Source of the DNA: Mycobacterium sp. OAS707
GTDB lineage: Bacteria; Actinomycetota; Actinomycetes; Mycobacteriales; Mycobacteriaceae
Assembly: GCF_014873705.1 (NCBI RefSeq)
Contig: NZ_JADBDS010000003.1
Coordinates: forward strand, 930,001 to 994,000
Length of the DNA stretch: 64,000 nt
Direction: 5' to 3'
In this document: positions 55,684 to 63,672 of the stretch, piece by piece
Numbering within the stretch: the first letter of the stretch is position 1
Layout of the letters: every line of letters starts with the position of its first letter
Notes under the pieces: model-generated
Told to the model about the DNA's origin: nothing
Seen by the model: the letters and a program-made list of their open reading frames with translations, nothing else
Databases searched by the model: none
Made by a program: the position numbers and the translations under genes

Positions 55684-56636
55684 GCCATGCTCCGCAAGTC
55701 CGTGAGCACCAGCCTCAGCGCGTCGACCGCGGCATCCCGGTGTCCCTCGTTCATCACGTGCGGTGAGAAGCGTGCCTCCTCGAACAGCTCGACCAGGCGC
55801 GTCGCGCTCTCGGCGTTGAGCGCATGTTGGCCGACGGCCCTGGCCAGCACCTCCGACGGGGTGTCGCAATCCAACGGCGCCGCGCCGGGCACGCGGGCGA
55901 GTTCGCGCTCCATCGCGGCGTAGCACGCGATGATCGCCTCCCGCGGTTCGCGGCTGAGGTCACCGATCTCGGCGAGGCCGACTTCGGCTGCGCGCGCCAG
56001 GGATTCGGCCGCGCCGGGCTGCTGAGGGCTTTCGGGCACCTGACCCTCGGCGGTCCACGCCGTGGCACGGCGCTGCCTGCGCGATCCGACAACCGTGCCG
56101 AAGACCACCAACACCATCAGGATGAGCATCGGCGGGATCAGGTAGCCGACCACATTGGGACCCGGTTGCGCTGTGGAATCCGGTTGGGGTGGAACAGGAT
56201 TAGGGCCGGGCTGCGCCGAAGTGCCTGGATCTGCGGCGGTCGCCGCGCCCGTCGGAGAATGATCCCCCGGCTGCCCGAACCCGAGTCGCGACAGCACCAG
56301 CACGAGCAGCAGCCACGCAATGACCACTGCGAGCGCGACGAGCGACAACCGCCATGTCGGGCGGCCCATCGCGCCCCGCCCCTCCGGCAGCGACGTCGGC
56401 CCTGGGCGGCGCACCTGCCGATTGCGCAGTCGGGCGACGATCGCGAACGCGATGATTCCGACCGAGATGCTGACCAACGCGATATCGACGATCAGCGCCG
56501 CCGGGTTGCTTGCCGGCCGCGTTCGGTCGGCTGCGGCTTCGACGCCCGGCAGATAGCCGCGCAGTGCCCACGCGGTGACGAACAACAGCGCGAGCACCGC
56601 GATCACTCGCGCTGTCGACCTCTCGATACCGGCCAT
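55680..56636 (-). CDS. DUF4129 membrane protein, first gene of the MoxR operon
   Basis: A 318-residue protein with about four helices (VIAVLALLFVTAWALRGYLP, LIVDIALVSISVGIIAFAIVA, LSLVALAVVIAWLLLVLVLSRLG, VGYLIPPMLILMVLVVFGTVV), a Pro-rich loop between the third and fourth, and a C-terminal cytoplasmic DUF4129 domain (EAIIACYAAMERELARVPGAAPLDCDTPSEVLARAV in pieces, about 235-285). In related systems this domain resembles a transglutaminase-associated tail. ATG 56636 is used; ATG 56666 is an alternative. Divergent from the O-methyltransferase. Confidence 0.8.
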   Translation of the reverse strand: MAGIERSTARVIAVLALLFVTAWALRGYLPGVEAAADRTRPASNPAALIVDIALVSISVGIIAFAIVARLRNRQVRRPGPTSLPEGRGAMGRPTWRLSLVALAVVIAWLLLVLVLSRLGFGQPGDHSPTGAATAADPGTSAQPGPNPVPPQPDSTAQPGPNVVGYLIPPMLILMVLVVFGTVVGSRRQRRATAWTAEGQVPESPQQPGAAESLARAAEVGLAEIGDLSREPREAIIACYAAMERELARVPGAAPLDCDTPSEVLARAVGQHALNAESATRLVELFEEARFSPHVMNEGHRDAAVDALRLVLTDLRSMA

Positions 56637-56714
56637 CGGCACACCAATCGGCTGGGCTGATCCCATCCTGGCACGGGCGTCGAGGCTGCGGACGGAGTTT
56701 CTGAGCGTTGCATC

Positions 56715-56750
56715 GCGATACGTTGCGATATATCGGTGCGGTGCTATCTT
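56715..56750 (+). promoter_or_regulatory. Promoter and palindrome of the O-methyltransferase gene
   Basis: TTGCGA (56723-56728), 16 bp and TATCTT (56745-56750) sit seven bases before GTG 56758. CGATATATCG (56726-56735) is a perfect palindrome within it, and GCGATA occurs twice (56715, 56725), ten bases apart. A repressor here would block the promoter. Confidence 0.42.
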
Positions 56751-56757
56751 GGACCGA

Positions 56758-57423
56758 GTGACCACCACACTGCAGGACGCCCGCGTCGCGTCCGCCCTCG
56801 ACCGCATGTACACCGAAGCAGGCGAACAGTTCGCCCGGCTACGCGAGGACCGCGCCCTGTTCGAACGAGTCGCCAACGCAAGCGCACAGGAGCGCGCCGA
56901 TGCGCTCAGCGAGATCTACATGCCGGTCACACCGGATGCGGGCCGGTTGCTCTATGCGCTGGTGCGGTCGTCTCGGCCTGCCACGATCGTGGAATTCGGG
57001 ATGTCCCTTGGCATCTCGGCGCTCCATCTTGCGTCGGCGGTGCGCGACAACGGCACCGGCCGAGTCGTCACCACGGAACTGAGTGCGGCAAAAGTCGCCA
57101 CGGCGAAGCGGACGTTCGCCGAGACCGGGCTCGACGATCTCATCACTGTCCTGGAGGGCGACGCACTCACCACGCTGGCGGCGATCGACGGGCCGATCGG
57201 CTTCGTTCTGCTGGACGGCTGGAAGGAGCTCTATCTTCCGGTGATCGAACTGCTGGAGCCCAAGCTCTCGCCCGGCGCGCTGATCGTGGCCGACAACACG
57301 TCGATGGCCGACACGCGGCCATACCTCGACCATGTGCGTGATCCGGCCAATGGCTACGTCAGCGTGAACTTCCCGGTCCGCGAGGGCGACAGCATGGAAA
57401 TCAGCTGCCGCGCAATCACTTGA
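56758..57423 (+). CDS. O-methyltransferase, class I SAM-dependent
   Basis: A 221-residue COMT-like methyltransferase. The SAM-binding motif VEFGMSLGISALHLASAV lies near 77-95, VTTELSAAKVATAKRTFAETG near 103-123, and the metal/substrate region FVLLDGWKELYLPVIELLEP near 155-174 has an Asp. DNTSMAD (about 187) is the second metal ligand region. The acceptor is unknown. GTG 56758 fits a leaderless transcript. Its 3' end overlaps the truncated crotonase by 8 bp on the other strand. Confidence 0.86.
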   Translation: MTTTLQDARVASALDRMYTEAGEQFARLREDRALFERVANASAQERADALSEIYMPVTPDAGRLLYALVRSSRPATIVEFGMSLGISALHLASAVRDNGTGRVVTTELSAAKVATAKRTFAETGLDDLITVLEGDALTTLAAIDGPIGFVLLDGWKELYLPVIELLEPKLSPGALIVADNTSMADTRPYLDHVRDPANGYVSVNFPVREGDSMEISCRAIT

Positions 57424-57643
57424 GCGCGGCGAGGAAGGTGTCGGTGTACTCGGGCGGGCCGTCGAGAATCGCGCGCAGGTCCACGCCTGCCGAGAAGCAG
57501 GCCCCCGCCCCTGTCAGCACGATCGGCCCGTCGATGTTGCGGACCGTGGCTGTCGCGTCCCGGACCAGATCCAGAGTGAACGCGTTGACCGGCGGATGGT
57601 CGATGCGGACGACCGTCACACCGTCGGCCAGTTGCACGTCCAT
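57416..57643 (-). pseudogene. Truncated enoyl-CoA hydratase/isomerase
   Basis: Only 75 residues of a crotonase that is normally about 250. The N-terminal strand VVRIDHPPVNAFT and the oxyanion-forming segment GACFSAGVDLRAIL are intact; then the frame stops inside the neighbouring O-methyltransferase. The C-terminal half, including the second catalytic region and trimer contacts, is missing and no shifted frame carries it. Read as a gene remnant left by a deletion. Confidence 0.6.
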
Positions 57644-57652
57644 CACAGTTGT

Positions 57653-58456
57653 CTACCGCAGCCGGGCCTTCGCGGCCTTCACCACCGCCCCTGCGTCGCG
57701 GCTCGCCTGCTTGCCCTTGGCGTAGGCGTCTTCTGCGGCCGCCAACGCCTCTTCGGCGTCCTTCAGCCGTCTACGGGCATCGTCACGACGCAACCGGGCA
57801 GTCGCGAGATCGGACTGCAGCTCGGTCAGCGCCTCGTCCGCGTCGGCTTTCGCGCGCTCGGCCGCGGCCAGCTCCGCCCGCGCCTTCTCCCGCTCGCGGG
57901 CCTTGTCGTCGTCCTTCTTCGGCGGTTCCGCCGGCTTTTCGCGGGTGGCCGCCGGTTTGCGTGACGACGTGAAAACCATTGCGGTATCGCCGAACTCGCC
58001 GAACCCCGACCACTGCTCGGCCTTGGCCAGTCGCCCGAGTCGAGCGGCGACGTCCGGGTCGGCGATCGCGGCCTGCAGGGTGCCGGCGACGTCGTCACGC
58101 AGCGCGGCCGACGGGTCGGTGAGCTCGGCTTCCTCGAAGGCCTGCTTGGCCACGTCGTCGACGAGTCGGCGCTGCTCCCTGGACAGCTCGCGGATGCGCT
58201 CACCGTCCATCGCGGTGTGCGCATCCTTCAGCCGCTCGCCGAGTCCGGCCAGGCGCGTCCTGGTGTCCGGGTCCCGGATGGCGAGGCGGTTGACCACCCA
58301 CGCCGCCATCGTCGGTTTGCGTGCGGCCGAGATCTGCTTGGCCGAATCGGAATCGCCGCGTTGTTTGGCCGCCGCGGCCAGCTTTGTCCGCAGCGCGGTG
58401 AACTCCTCGGGCTTGACCTCGTACAGCTCGTCGAGTGCGTCGGCCATGGCATCCAT
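57653..58456 (-). CDS. Helical, coiled-coil hypothetical protein
   Basis: A 267-residue soluble protein. Residues 1-160 are helical with ALDELYEVKPEEFTALRTKLA and ARKPTMAAWVVNRLA, blocks typical of a conserved actinobacterial family; residues 175-260 form a long coiled coil (Glu/Lys/Ala/Arg heptads). Similar mycobacterial proteins have no assigned function. ATG 58447 is an alternative start. The gene is 6 bp after the esterase stop, so the two are probably one transcript. Confidence 0.75.
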   Translation of the reverse strand: MDAMADALDELYEVKPEEFTALRTKLAAAAKQRGDSDSAKQISAARKPTMAAWVVNRLAIRDPDTRTRLAGLGERLKDAHTAMDGERIRELSREQRRLVDDVAKQAFEEAELTDPSAALRDDVAGTLQAAIADPDVAARLGRLAKAEQWSGFGEFGDTAMVFTSSRKPAATREKPAEPPKKDDDKAREREKARAELAAAERAKADADEALTELQSDLATARLRRDDARRRLKDAEEALAAAEDAYAKGKQASRDAGAVVKAAKARLR

Positions 58457-58462
58457 GATCCG

Positions 58463-59629
58463 CTACGGCGACTGGCCGTGGTCGCGCAACCAGCGCGCGG
58501 TCAGCTGCCGATACGCCTGTTCGCCGATGCTGCCGCGCCTGCCGTCGAAGACGTGGTCGGCGTACGGCACGTCGACGAGCGCCACGTCGACACCGGCGGC
58601 CCGCGCCCGCTCGACGAACCGATAGGTGCCGTCGACCGGCACCAGATGGTCGGCCTCGCCGACGATGACCAGCGTCGGTGGCGCGTCGGCGCTGATGTGG
58701 GTCTCGGAGGCGATGCGGGCATAGCGATCGGGGAATTGCTGCGGCGACCCGCCGGTGTAGGCGCCGGCCATGCCGCGCGACGTCGCGCCCAACGCAGGGT
58801 CGCGGTTGTCGTAGAAGCCTGCCGGGTCGACCACCGGGTACACCGCCGAAACCGCGGCGACCCTCGGCATGGTGCCGCCGCATGACGACGGCAACCTGCC
58901 CGCTGCCGACAGGTAGGCAGTGTTGACCGCGAGGTTTCCGCCAGCGGAGTGCCCGGACACCGACAGTCGCGTCGGGTCACCGCCGTACTTGGCCGCATTC
59001 GCGACGACCCAGCCCAGCGCGCAGCCGAGCTGCGCCTGCGTCACGTCCCACAGGTGACGGTCTGCTGAGGACAGCGTGTAGTCGACGCTGACCACCAGCC
59101 ACCCGTGGTCGGCGAACCACCGAAGGTCCGCGCTGTGGCCGGTGAGATCCCCGGCAACCCAGCCTCCGCCGTGGATGTAGACGAGAATCGGTGCGGGAGA
59201 ACGAGATTCGCGCGGCCGGAAGACGGCGAGGCGCAGCGGAGCACCCTCATGAGTCGAGTACGTCACCTCGTCGTCGGGCGCGGCGAGTTTCGGCGCGCCA
59301 ACACCGAACGTGTCGAGCAGGCTGATGTCGGCGCCTGCGTGCTCAACGGATGCGACCATGCGGGCATCGATGACCGCCCCGCCCGCGACGGTCAGCGCAG
59401 CGATGACCGCCAGCGCGGCGCCGATGCGACTGCTGCGCATCCGCCAGTGCACGACCGCGAGCACGCCGCCTGCCACCGCCACAACGATCAGCCAGGGCAG
59501 GTACCAGGGCACATACGCGGTGACGAGGCCGAGATAGGGCACGGTGTGGAGATAGGTGCCCACCACCGCGAGTGCGGTCGGCACCACGAGCAGTGCGGCG
59601 GCGACGGCTATGACGGGAGCGACAGGCAC
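58463..59629 (-). CDS. Membrane-anchored alpha/beta-hydrolase esterase
   Basis: A 388-residue protein. Three N-terminal helices (VIAVAAALLVVPTALAVVG, LPWLIVVAVAGGVLAVVHW, IGAALAVIAALTVAGGAVI) precede an HSL/LipR-type esterase domain. HGGGW (about 155) forms the oxyanion hole, GHSAGG (about 228) carries the nucleophile Ser, with Asp in EADHLVP (about 325) and His in YADHVF (about 358). The active site would face outside. GTG 59629 with GGAGAAG upstream. Start codon lies 33 bp from that of divergent kup. Confidence 0.86.
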   Translation of the reverse strand: MPVAPVIAVAAALLVVPTALAVVGTYLHTVPYLGLVTAYVPWYLPWLIVVAVAGGVLAVVHWRMRSSRIGAALAVIAALTVAGGAVIDARMVASVEHAGADISLLDTFGVGAPKLAAPDDEVTYSTHEGAPLRLAVFRPRESRSPAPILVYIHGGGWVAGDLTGHSADLRWFADHGWLVVSVDYTLSSADRHLWDVTQAQLGCALGWVVANAAKYGGDPTRLSVSGHSAGGNLAVNTAYLSAAGRLPSSCGGTMPRVAAVSAVYPVVDPAGFYDNRDPALGATSRGMAGAYTGGSPQQFPDRYARIASETHISADAPPTLVIVGEADHLVPVDGTYRFVERARAAGVDVALVDVPYADHVFDGRRGSIGEQAYRQLTARWLRDHGQSP

Positions 59630-59662
59630 GATTCATCTTCTCCGACACCTGCGGATGCAACG

Positions 59663-61573
59663 ATGTCAACCGTGGACACTCGGCAGGCGCTGCGACCGGC
59701 CATCGTGATCGGTGCACTGGGCGTGGTGTTCGGTGACATCGGCACCAGCCCGATCTACACCCTTCAGACCGTGTTCAATCCCGGCGACCCGCACCCCGTG
59801 CCGATTTCGACGGCCAACGTCTACGGCGTGGTGTCGACGATCTTCTGGTCGGTGATGATCATCGTCACGCTGACCTACATCACGCTGGTGATGCGTGCCG
59901 ACAACAACGGCGAAGGCGGGATCATGGCGCTGATCACGCTGTTGCGCCGCTGGAACGGCCAACGCCGCCACCGCACCGCGATGGTGTTGGCCGCGCTCGG
60001 GATCTTCGGGGCGTCACTGTTCTTCGGCGACAGCATGATCACGCCTGCGATCTCCGTGCTGTCGGCCGTCGAGGGCCTGAAGGTCATCCAGCCGGGCTTC
60101 GAGGATTTCATCGTGCCGATCACCGCGGTGATCATCGTCGGGTTGTTCTCCGTCCAGCGACACGGCACCGCGGCGGTCGGACGGTTCTTCGGGCCTGTGA
60201 TGATCGCCTGGTTCGCGGCGATCGGCGCGTGTGGAGTGCTCGGCATCATCGACAATCCCGAGATACTCAAGGCGCTTTCCCCGACCTACGCACTGACGTT
60301 TCTGGTGGGCCACTTTCACATCGCGTTCTTCTCGCTGGCCGCGATCGTGCTTTCGGTCACCGGGGCCGAGGCCCTGTACGCCGACATGGGCCATTTCGGG
60401 CGCAAGGCCATCACCATCGGTTGGCTGGGGCTCGTGCTGCCGGCCTGCACACTGAATTACTTCGGCCAGGGCGCCCTGGTGCTCGCCGACGAGTCGAAGG
60501 TGAGCGCGCCGTTCTTCCTTCTCACCCCGGAGTGGGCCCGCATTCCGATGGTGCTGCTTGCGACGGCGGCGACGGTCATCGCGTCGCAGGCGGTGATCAC
60601 CGGTGCGTTCTCGGTGGCGTCGCAGGCCTCCCGACTCGGCTACCTACCGCGGCTGCGCATCGAACACACGTCGGCGTCCACGATGGGTCAGATCTACGTG
60701 CCATGGATCAACGGCGTGCTGACGGTGATGGTGCTGATCCTCGTCTTCGCGTTCCGCAGCTCGGCCGCCCTGGGCTATGCCTACGGCATGGCGGTCACAG
60801 GAACGATCACGATCGTCGCCGCGCTGTTCTTCTACTACGCCCGATCCAAATGGCGATGGCCCCTCTGGGTGGTGCTGAGCGTCGGCGGCTTCGTGCTGCT
60901 CGTTGATTTGATGTTCTTCGCCGCCAACATGACCAAGCTCGTGCACGGCGCCTGGTTGCCGCTACTGATCGCCACCGTCGCATTCACGGTGATGACCACT
61001 TGGCAGAAGGGTCGCGAAATTGTCACGCGCGCAAGGGAAAAGGCCGAAGGCCCGCTGCGCGAGTTCGTCGACGGCCTTCGCGACTGCGAGCCGCCTCTGG
61101 TGCGAATGGCCGGCACGGCGGTGTTCCTCAACCGCGGCAAGGAGACAGCGCCGCTTGCGATGCGGGCCAACGTCGAGCACAACCGGGTGCTGCACCGGCA
61201 TGCCGTCGTGATGTCTCTCGACACGATGCCCGTGCCACGAGTCCCCGACGACGAGCGGATAACGATCGACGAACTCGGCTACAAGCGAGACGGCATCATC
61301 CACGTCAACGTGTGCTACGGCTACATGGAACGGCCGGATATTCCTGCGGCGCTGCGACTTCTCGATCCCGCGCACACCGAAGGACACATCGACGTGGACA
61401 CGGCTTCGTACTTCCTGTCCAAGCTGGAGCTGATGGTGGGCGACGACGCCACGATGTCGCCATGGCGCAAGCGCCTTTTCATTGCGACGTCCTACATCAC
61501 CGCCGACGCCGCGGCGTATTTCAATCTGCCGCTGGACCGCACGGTCATCATCGGCTCACGCATCGAGGTCTGA
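59663..61573 (+). CDS. kup: Potassium uptake transporter Kup
   Basis: A 636-residue KUP-family transporter importing potassium with protons. About 12 helices follow the family start ALGVVFGDIGTSPIYTLQTVF; GEGGIMAL, FFGDSMITPAISVLSAVEGL and ADMGHFGRKAI are the family motifs. The C-terminal cytoplasmic domain (from about 475) ends in DRTVIIGSRIEV. ATG 59663 is chosen because the family N-terminus starts there; the frame is open for 186 codons further upstream, but that part is antisense to the esterase and unlike any Kup protein. Confidence 0.95.
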   Translation: MSTVDTRQALRPAIVIGALGVVFGDIGTSPIYTLQTVFNPGDPHPVPISTANVYGVVSTIFWSVMIIVTLTYITLVMRADNNGEGGIMALITLLRRWNGQRRHRTAMVLAALGIFGASLFFGDSMITPAISVLSAVEGLKVIQPGFEDFIVPITAVIIVGLFSVQRHGTAAVGRFFGPVMIAWFAAIGACGVLGIIDNPEILKALSPTYALTFLVGHFHIAFFSLAAIVLSVTGAEALYADMGHFGRKAITIGWLGLVLPACTLNYFGQGALVLADESKVSAPFFLLTPEWARIPMVLLATAATVIASQAVITGAFSVASQASRLGYLPRLRIEHTSASTMGQIYVPWINGVLTVMVLILVFAFRSSAALGYAYGMAVTGTITIVAALFFYYARSKWRWPLWVVLSVGGFVLLVDLMFFAANMTKLVHGAWLPLLIATVAFTVMTTWQKGREIVTRAREKAEGPLREFVDGLRDCEPPLVRMAGTAVFLNRGKETAPLAMRANVEHNRVLHRHAVVMSLDTMPVPRVPDDERITIDELGYKRDGIIHVNVCYGYMERPDIPAALRLLDPAHTEGHIDVDTASYFLSKLELMVGDDATMSPWRKRLFIATSYITADAAAYFNLPLDRTVIIGSRIEV

Positions 61574-61576
61574 GCG

Positions 61577-61858
61577 TCAGCCGTCTTCTTTGTCGTCGTT
61601 GTCGTCGTCGTCGTCGCTGTCGTCCTTGTCGTCGCTTTTCGCCTTGTCCTTCGTCTCGTCCTTCTTTTCGTCTTTGTCTTTCTTGCCGTCCTTCTTGCCC
61701 TTGCCGAGCTCGATCGTCGCCCAGTGACCCGGGGAGACGAGCACCGACCAATCGCCGTCGCCACGGCCCAGCTTGAGAACGCCGTCGTCGACCTCCCACT
61801 TGGTGTCGTCGTCGTAGGTGTCTTCTTGTCCGTCGATGTATGTGAGTTTGAACGCCAT
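61577..61858 (-). CDS. Small protein with Lys/Asp-rich tail
   Basis: A 93-residue protein. The first 52 residues look folded (MAFKLTYIDGQEDTYDDDTKWEV, then LKLGRGDGDWSVLVSPGHWATIELGKG); the last 40 are almost only Lys, Asp and Glu. Such a tail is probably disordered and could bind cations or nucleic acid. ATG 61858 precedes the folded part. It ends 3 bp from kup (convergent) and follows the SDR gene's end by 28 bp. Function unknown. Confidence 0.65.
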   Translation of the reverse strand: MAFKLTYIDGQEDTYDDDTKWEVDDGVLKLGRGDGDWSVLVSPGHWATIELGKGKKDGKKDKDEKKDETKDKAKSDDKDDSDDDDDNDDKEDG

Positions 61859-61886
61859 GCTGACGGATACCCACATTCGCGTCTGC

Positions 61887-62603
61887 TCAGCCCAACGGCG
61901 ACAAACCCGCGGAGCTCAGCGTGTATGCGCGGTGTTCCTGCGGTCCCGCGGTGGCCAGCTCGAGCACGGACTTGCCGACCTGCTCGGCGGTCAGCACAGC
62001 CGGAAGGGACAGCACGAACTCCTCTACGTCGACACCCTGGCGCTCGGCGTAGGCCGCCACCGCCTGTGCACCCAGCTCGGTCGAAGGCGTCAACGTAGGC
62101 AGCACCGATACGAAGTCGATGCCGAGCCCGGCGCGCTGCGACTCGAGTGCCGCGTAGGCCGCGATCAGCCGGACGGTGGCCTTGGCTCCGGCGTAGCCGC
62201 CACTGAGCGGCGATCCGTTGATCGCCGCGCCGCTGGAGACCGCGATGACGGTGCTGCCTGGCGCAAGGGGCTGCAGCAGCGCTTCCCGGACCCAGTGAAA
62301 TGCCTGGGCCACATCGACATTCCAGTTCCTGCTGAAGGATTCCCACGTCTGCTCCTGCAGCGGGCTCATCCGCGGCGCCGCACCTGCACACAGCACGACC
62401 GTGCGTGGCTGGTACCGCTCGATGAGCCGGTGAGCGGTTGCGGGGTCGGCGGCATCGGCGGTGACGGTGCCCCCGCTGCGGGCGACGCCGATCACCTCGG
62501 CTCCCGCTGCGGTGAAGGCCTCGGCGATACCGCGACCGAATCCTCGACTGGCGCCGGTCACTATCACGGTGGAACCGGCAATGGTGTTGTTGGGTTGGTT
62601 CAT
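61887..62603 (-). CDS. Short-chain dehydrogenase/reductase
   Basis: A 238-residue SDR. TGASRGFG at 16-23 binds the cofactor, catalytic Ser123/124 (VSSGAA), Tyr137 and Lys141 (YAGAK) complete the site; CAGAAP takes the place of NNAG. Divergent from the sigma-factor gene, with a 7-bp inverted repeat in between, so it may belong to that sigma factor's regulon, which is inference. Substrate unknown. Confidence 0.86.
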   Translation of the reverse strand: MNQPNNTIAGSTVIVTGASRGFGRGIAEAFTAAGAEVIGVARSGGTVTADAADPATAHRLIERYQPRTVVLCAGAAPRMSPLQEQTWESFSRNWNVDVAQAFHWVREALLQPLAPGSTVIAVSSGAAINGSPLSGGYAGAKATVRLIAAYAALESQRAGLGIDFVSVLPTLTPSTELGAQAVAAYAERQGVDVEEFVLSLPAVLTAEQVGKSVLELATAGPQEHRAYTLSSAGLSPLG

Positions 62604-62668
62604 ATCAAGTCAGATGCATGCCGGGAGCTGGATTCGTCGGGTGCTGGTCGATGAATTCCGGCCGCCGG

Positions 62669-62705
62669 GCGTATCTGTATTGGAAAGACCGCGATACGCG
62701 CGATA
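62669..62705. promoter_or_regulatory. Inverted repeat before the sigma-factor gene
   Basis: GCGTATC (62669-62675) and GATACGC (62693-62699) are perfect arms 17 bp apart, and GCGATA occurs at 62691 and 62700. The right part resembles the repeats before the O-methyltransferase (GCGATACG at 56715). Confidence 0.3.
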
Positions 62706-62724
62706 GGTAGGTAGGAGGGGCGCC

Positions 62725-63672
62725 GTGCCGGCCCAGCAGGACTTCATCGAGCAGGCAGCGCCGTTTCGCGCCGAGTTGATCGCACACTGCTACCGGATGC
62801 TGGGCTCGGTGCAGGACGCCGAGGACCTGGTGCAGGAGACGTACCTGCGCGGTTGGCGCGGCTACGAGGCGTTCGAGGAACGTGCAGCGTTGCGGACCTG
62901 GCTGTACCGCATCGCGACCACCGCGTGCCTGCGCGCGCTGCAGAACCGCGCCCGCCGCGTGCTGCCCGCTGGACTCGGCGCCGGTTCCATCGATCCCGAT
63001 GTCGACATCGACGCGAGCAAGGCCGGCTTCCCGTGGCTAGAGCCGATTCCGGACACGTTCACACCGGAGACCGCGGTGACGGCACGGCAGAGCATCCGGT
63101 TGGCGATCGTGACGGCGATGCAGGAACTGCCCGCCCGCCAGCGGGCGGTGTTGATCCTGCGCGACGTGGTCCAGTTCAGCGCCGCCGAGGTGGCTGAACT
63201 CCTCGAGACCACACCGGCCGCGGTCAACAGCGCGCTGCAGCGGGCCAGGGCCCATCTCGCCGCCGTCGCGCCCAGCGACGACGAGATTCCCGAACCCGAA
63301 GACCGCGAGCTGCTCGCACTCGTCGAACGTTATTGTGCGGCTTTCGAAAACGGCGACATGGCCGCGTTGACCGCGCTCCTGCGGGCCGACGTCACGCTCG
63401 AGATGCCACCGTTCGCCGTCTGGTTCACCGGCCGCGACGCGGTGACGCGATTCCTGTCCGCGCGTGCGTTCACCGAACCCGGCGCTGTGTCGATGGTTCC
63501 GACATCCGCCAATGGTCAACCGGCCGTTGCGGATTACCGCCGCGACGCCGCGGGAGTGCTGCAGGCCCACGCGATACACGTGCTCACTCCCGGCGAGGAC
63601 GGAATCGGCGCGATCACCGTCTTTCTTGATCCCGGGCTGTTCGCGGTGTTCGGCCTGCCGTCAACGCGATGA
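62725..63672 (+). CDS. ECF sigma factor with SnoaL-like C-terminal domain (SigG/SigJ type)
   Basis: A 315-residue sigma factor. Region 2 (about 12-80: AHCYRMLGSVQDAEDLVQETYLRGWRGYEAF in pieces), region 4 (about 125-178: ELPARQRAVLILRDVVQFSAAEVAELLETTPAAVNSAL in pieces), and a SnoaL/NTF2-like domain (about 190-312: VERYCAAFENGDMAALTALLRADV, FLSARAF). In such ECF groups the tail replaces a separate anti-sigma factor and modulates activity. GTG 62725 with AGGAGGGG upstream. Target promoters are not known; the divergent SDR is a candidate. Confidence 0.88.
   Translation: MPAQQDFIEQAAPFRAELIAHCYRMLGSVQDAEDLVQETYLRGWRGYEAFEERAALRTWLYRIATTACLRALQNRARRVLPAGLGAGSIDPDVDIDASKAGFPWLEPIPDTFTPETAVTARQSIRLAIVTAMQELPARQRAVLILRDVVQFSAAEVAELLETTPAAVNSALQRARAHLAAVAPSDDEIPEPEDRELLALVERYCAAFENGDMAALTALLRADVTLEMPPFAVWFTGRDAVTRFLSARAFTEPGAVSMVPTSANGQPAVADYRRDAAGVLQAHAIHVLTPGEDGIGAITVFLDPGLFAVFGLPSTR

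Noticed and set aside
59105-59662. Upstream extension of the kup frame by 186 codons
   Set aside because: Antisense to the esterase, Arg/His-rich, and Kup proteins begin at the ATG at 59663.
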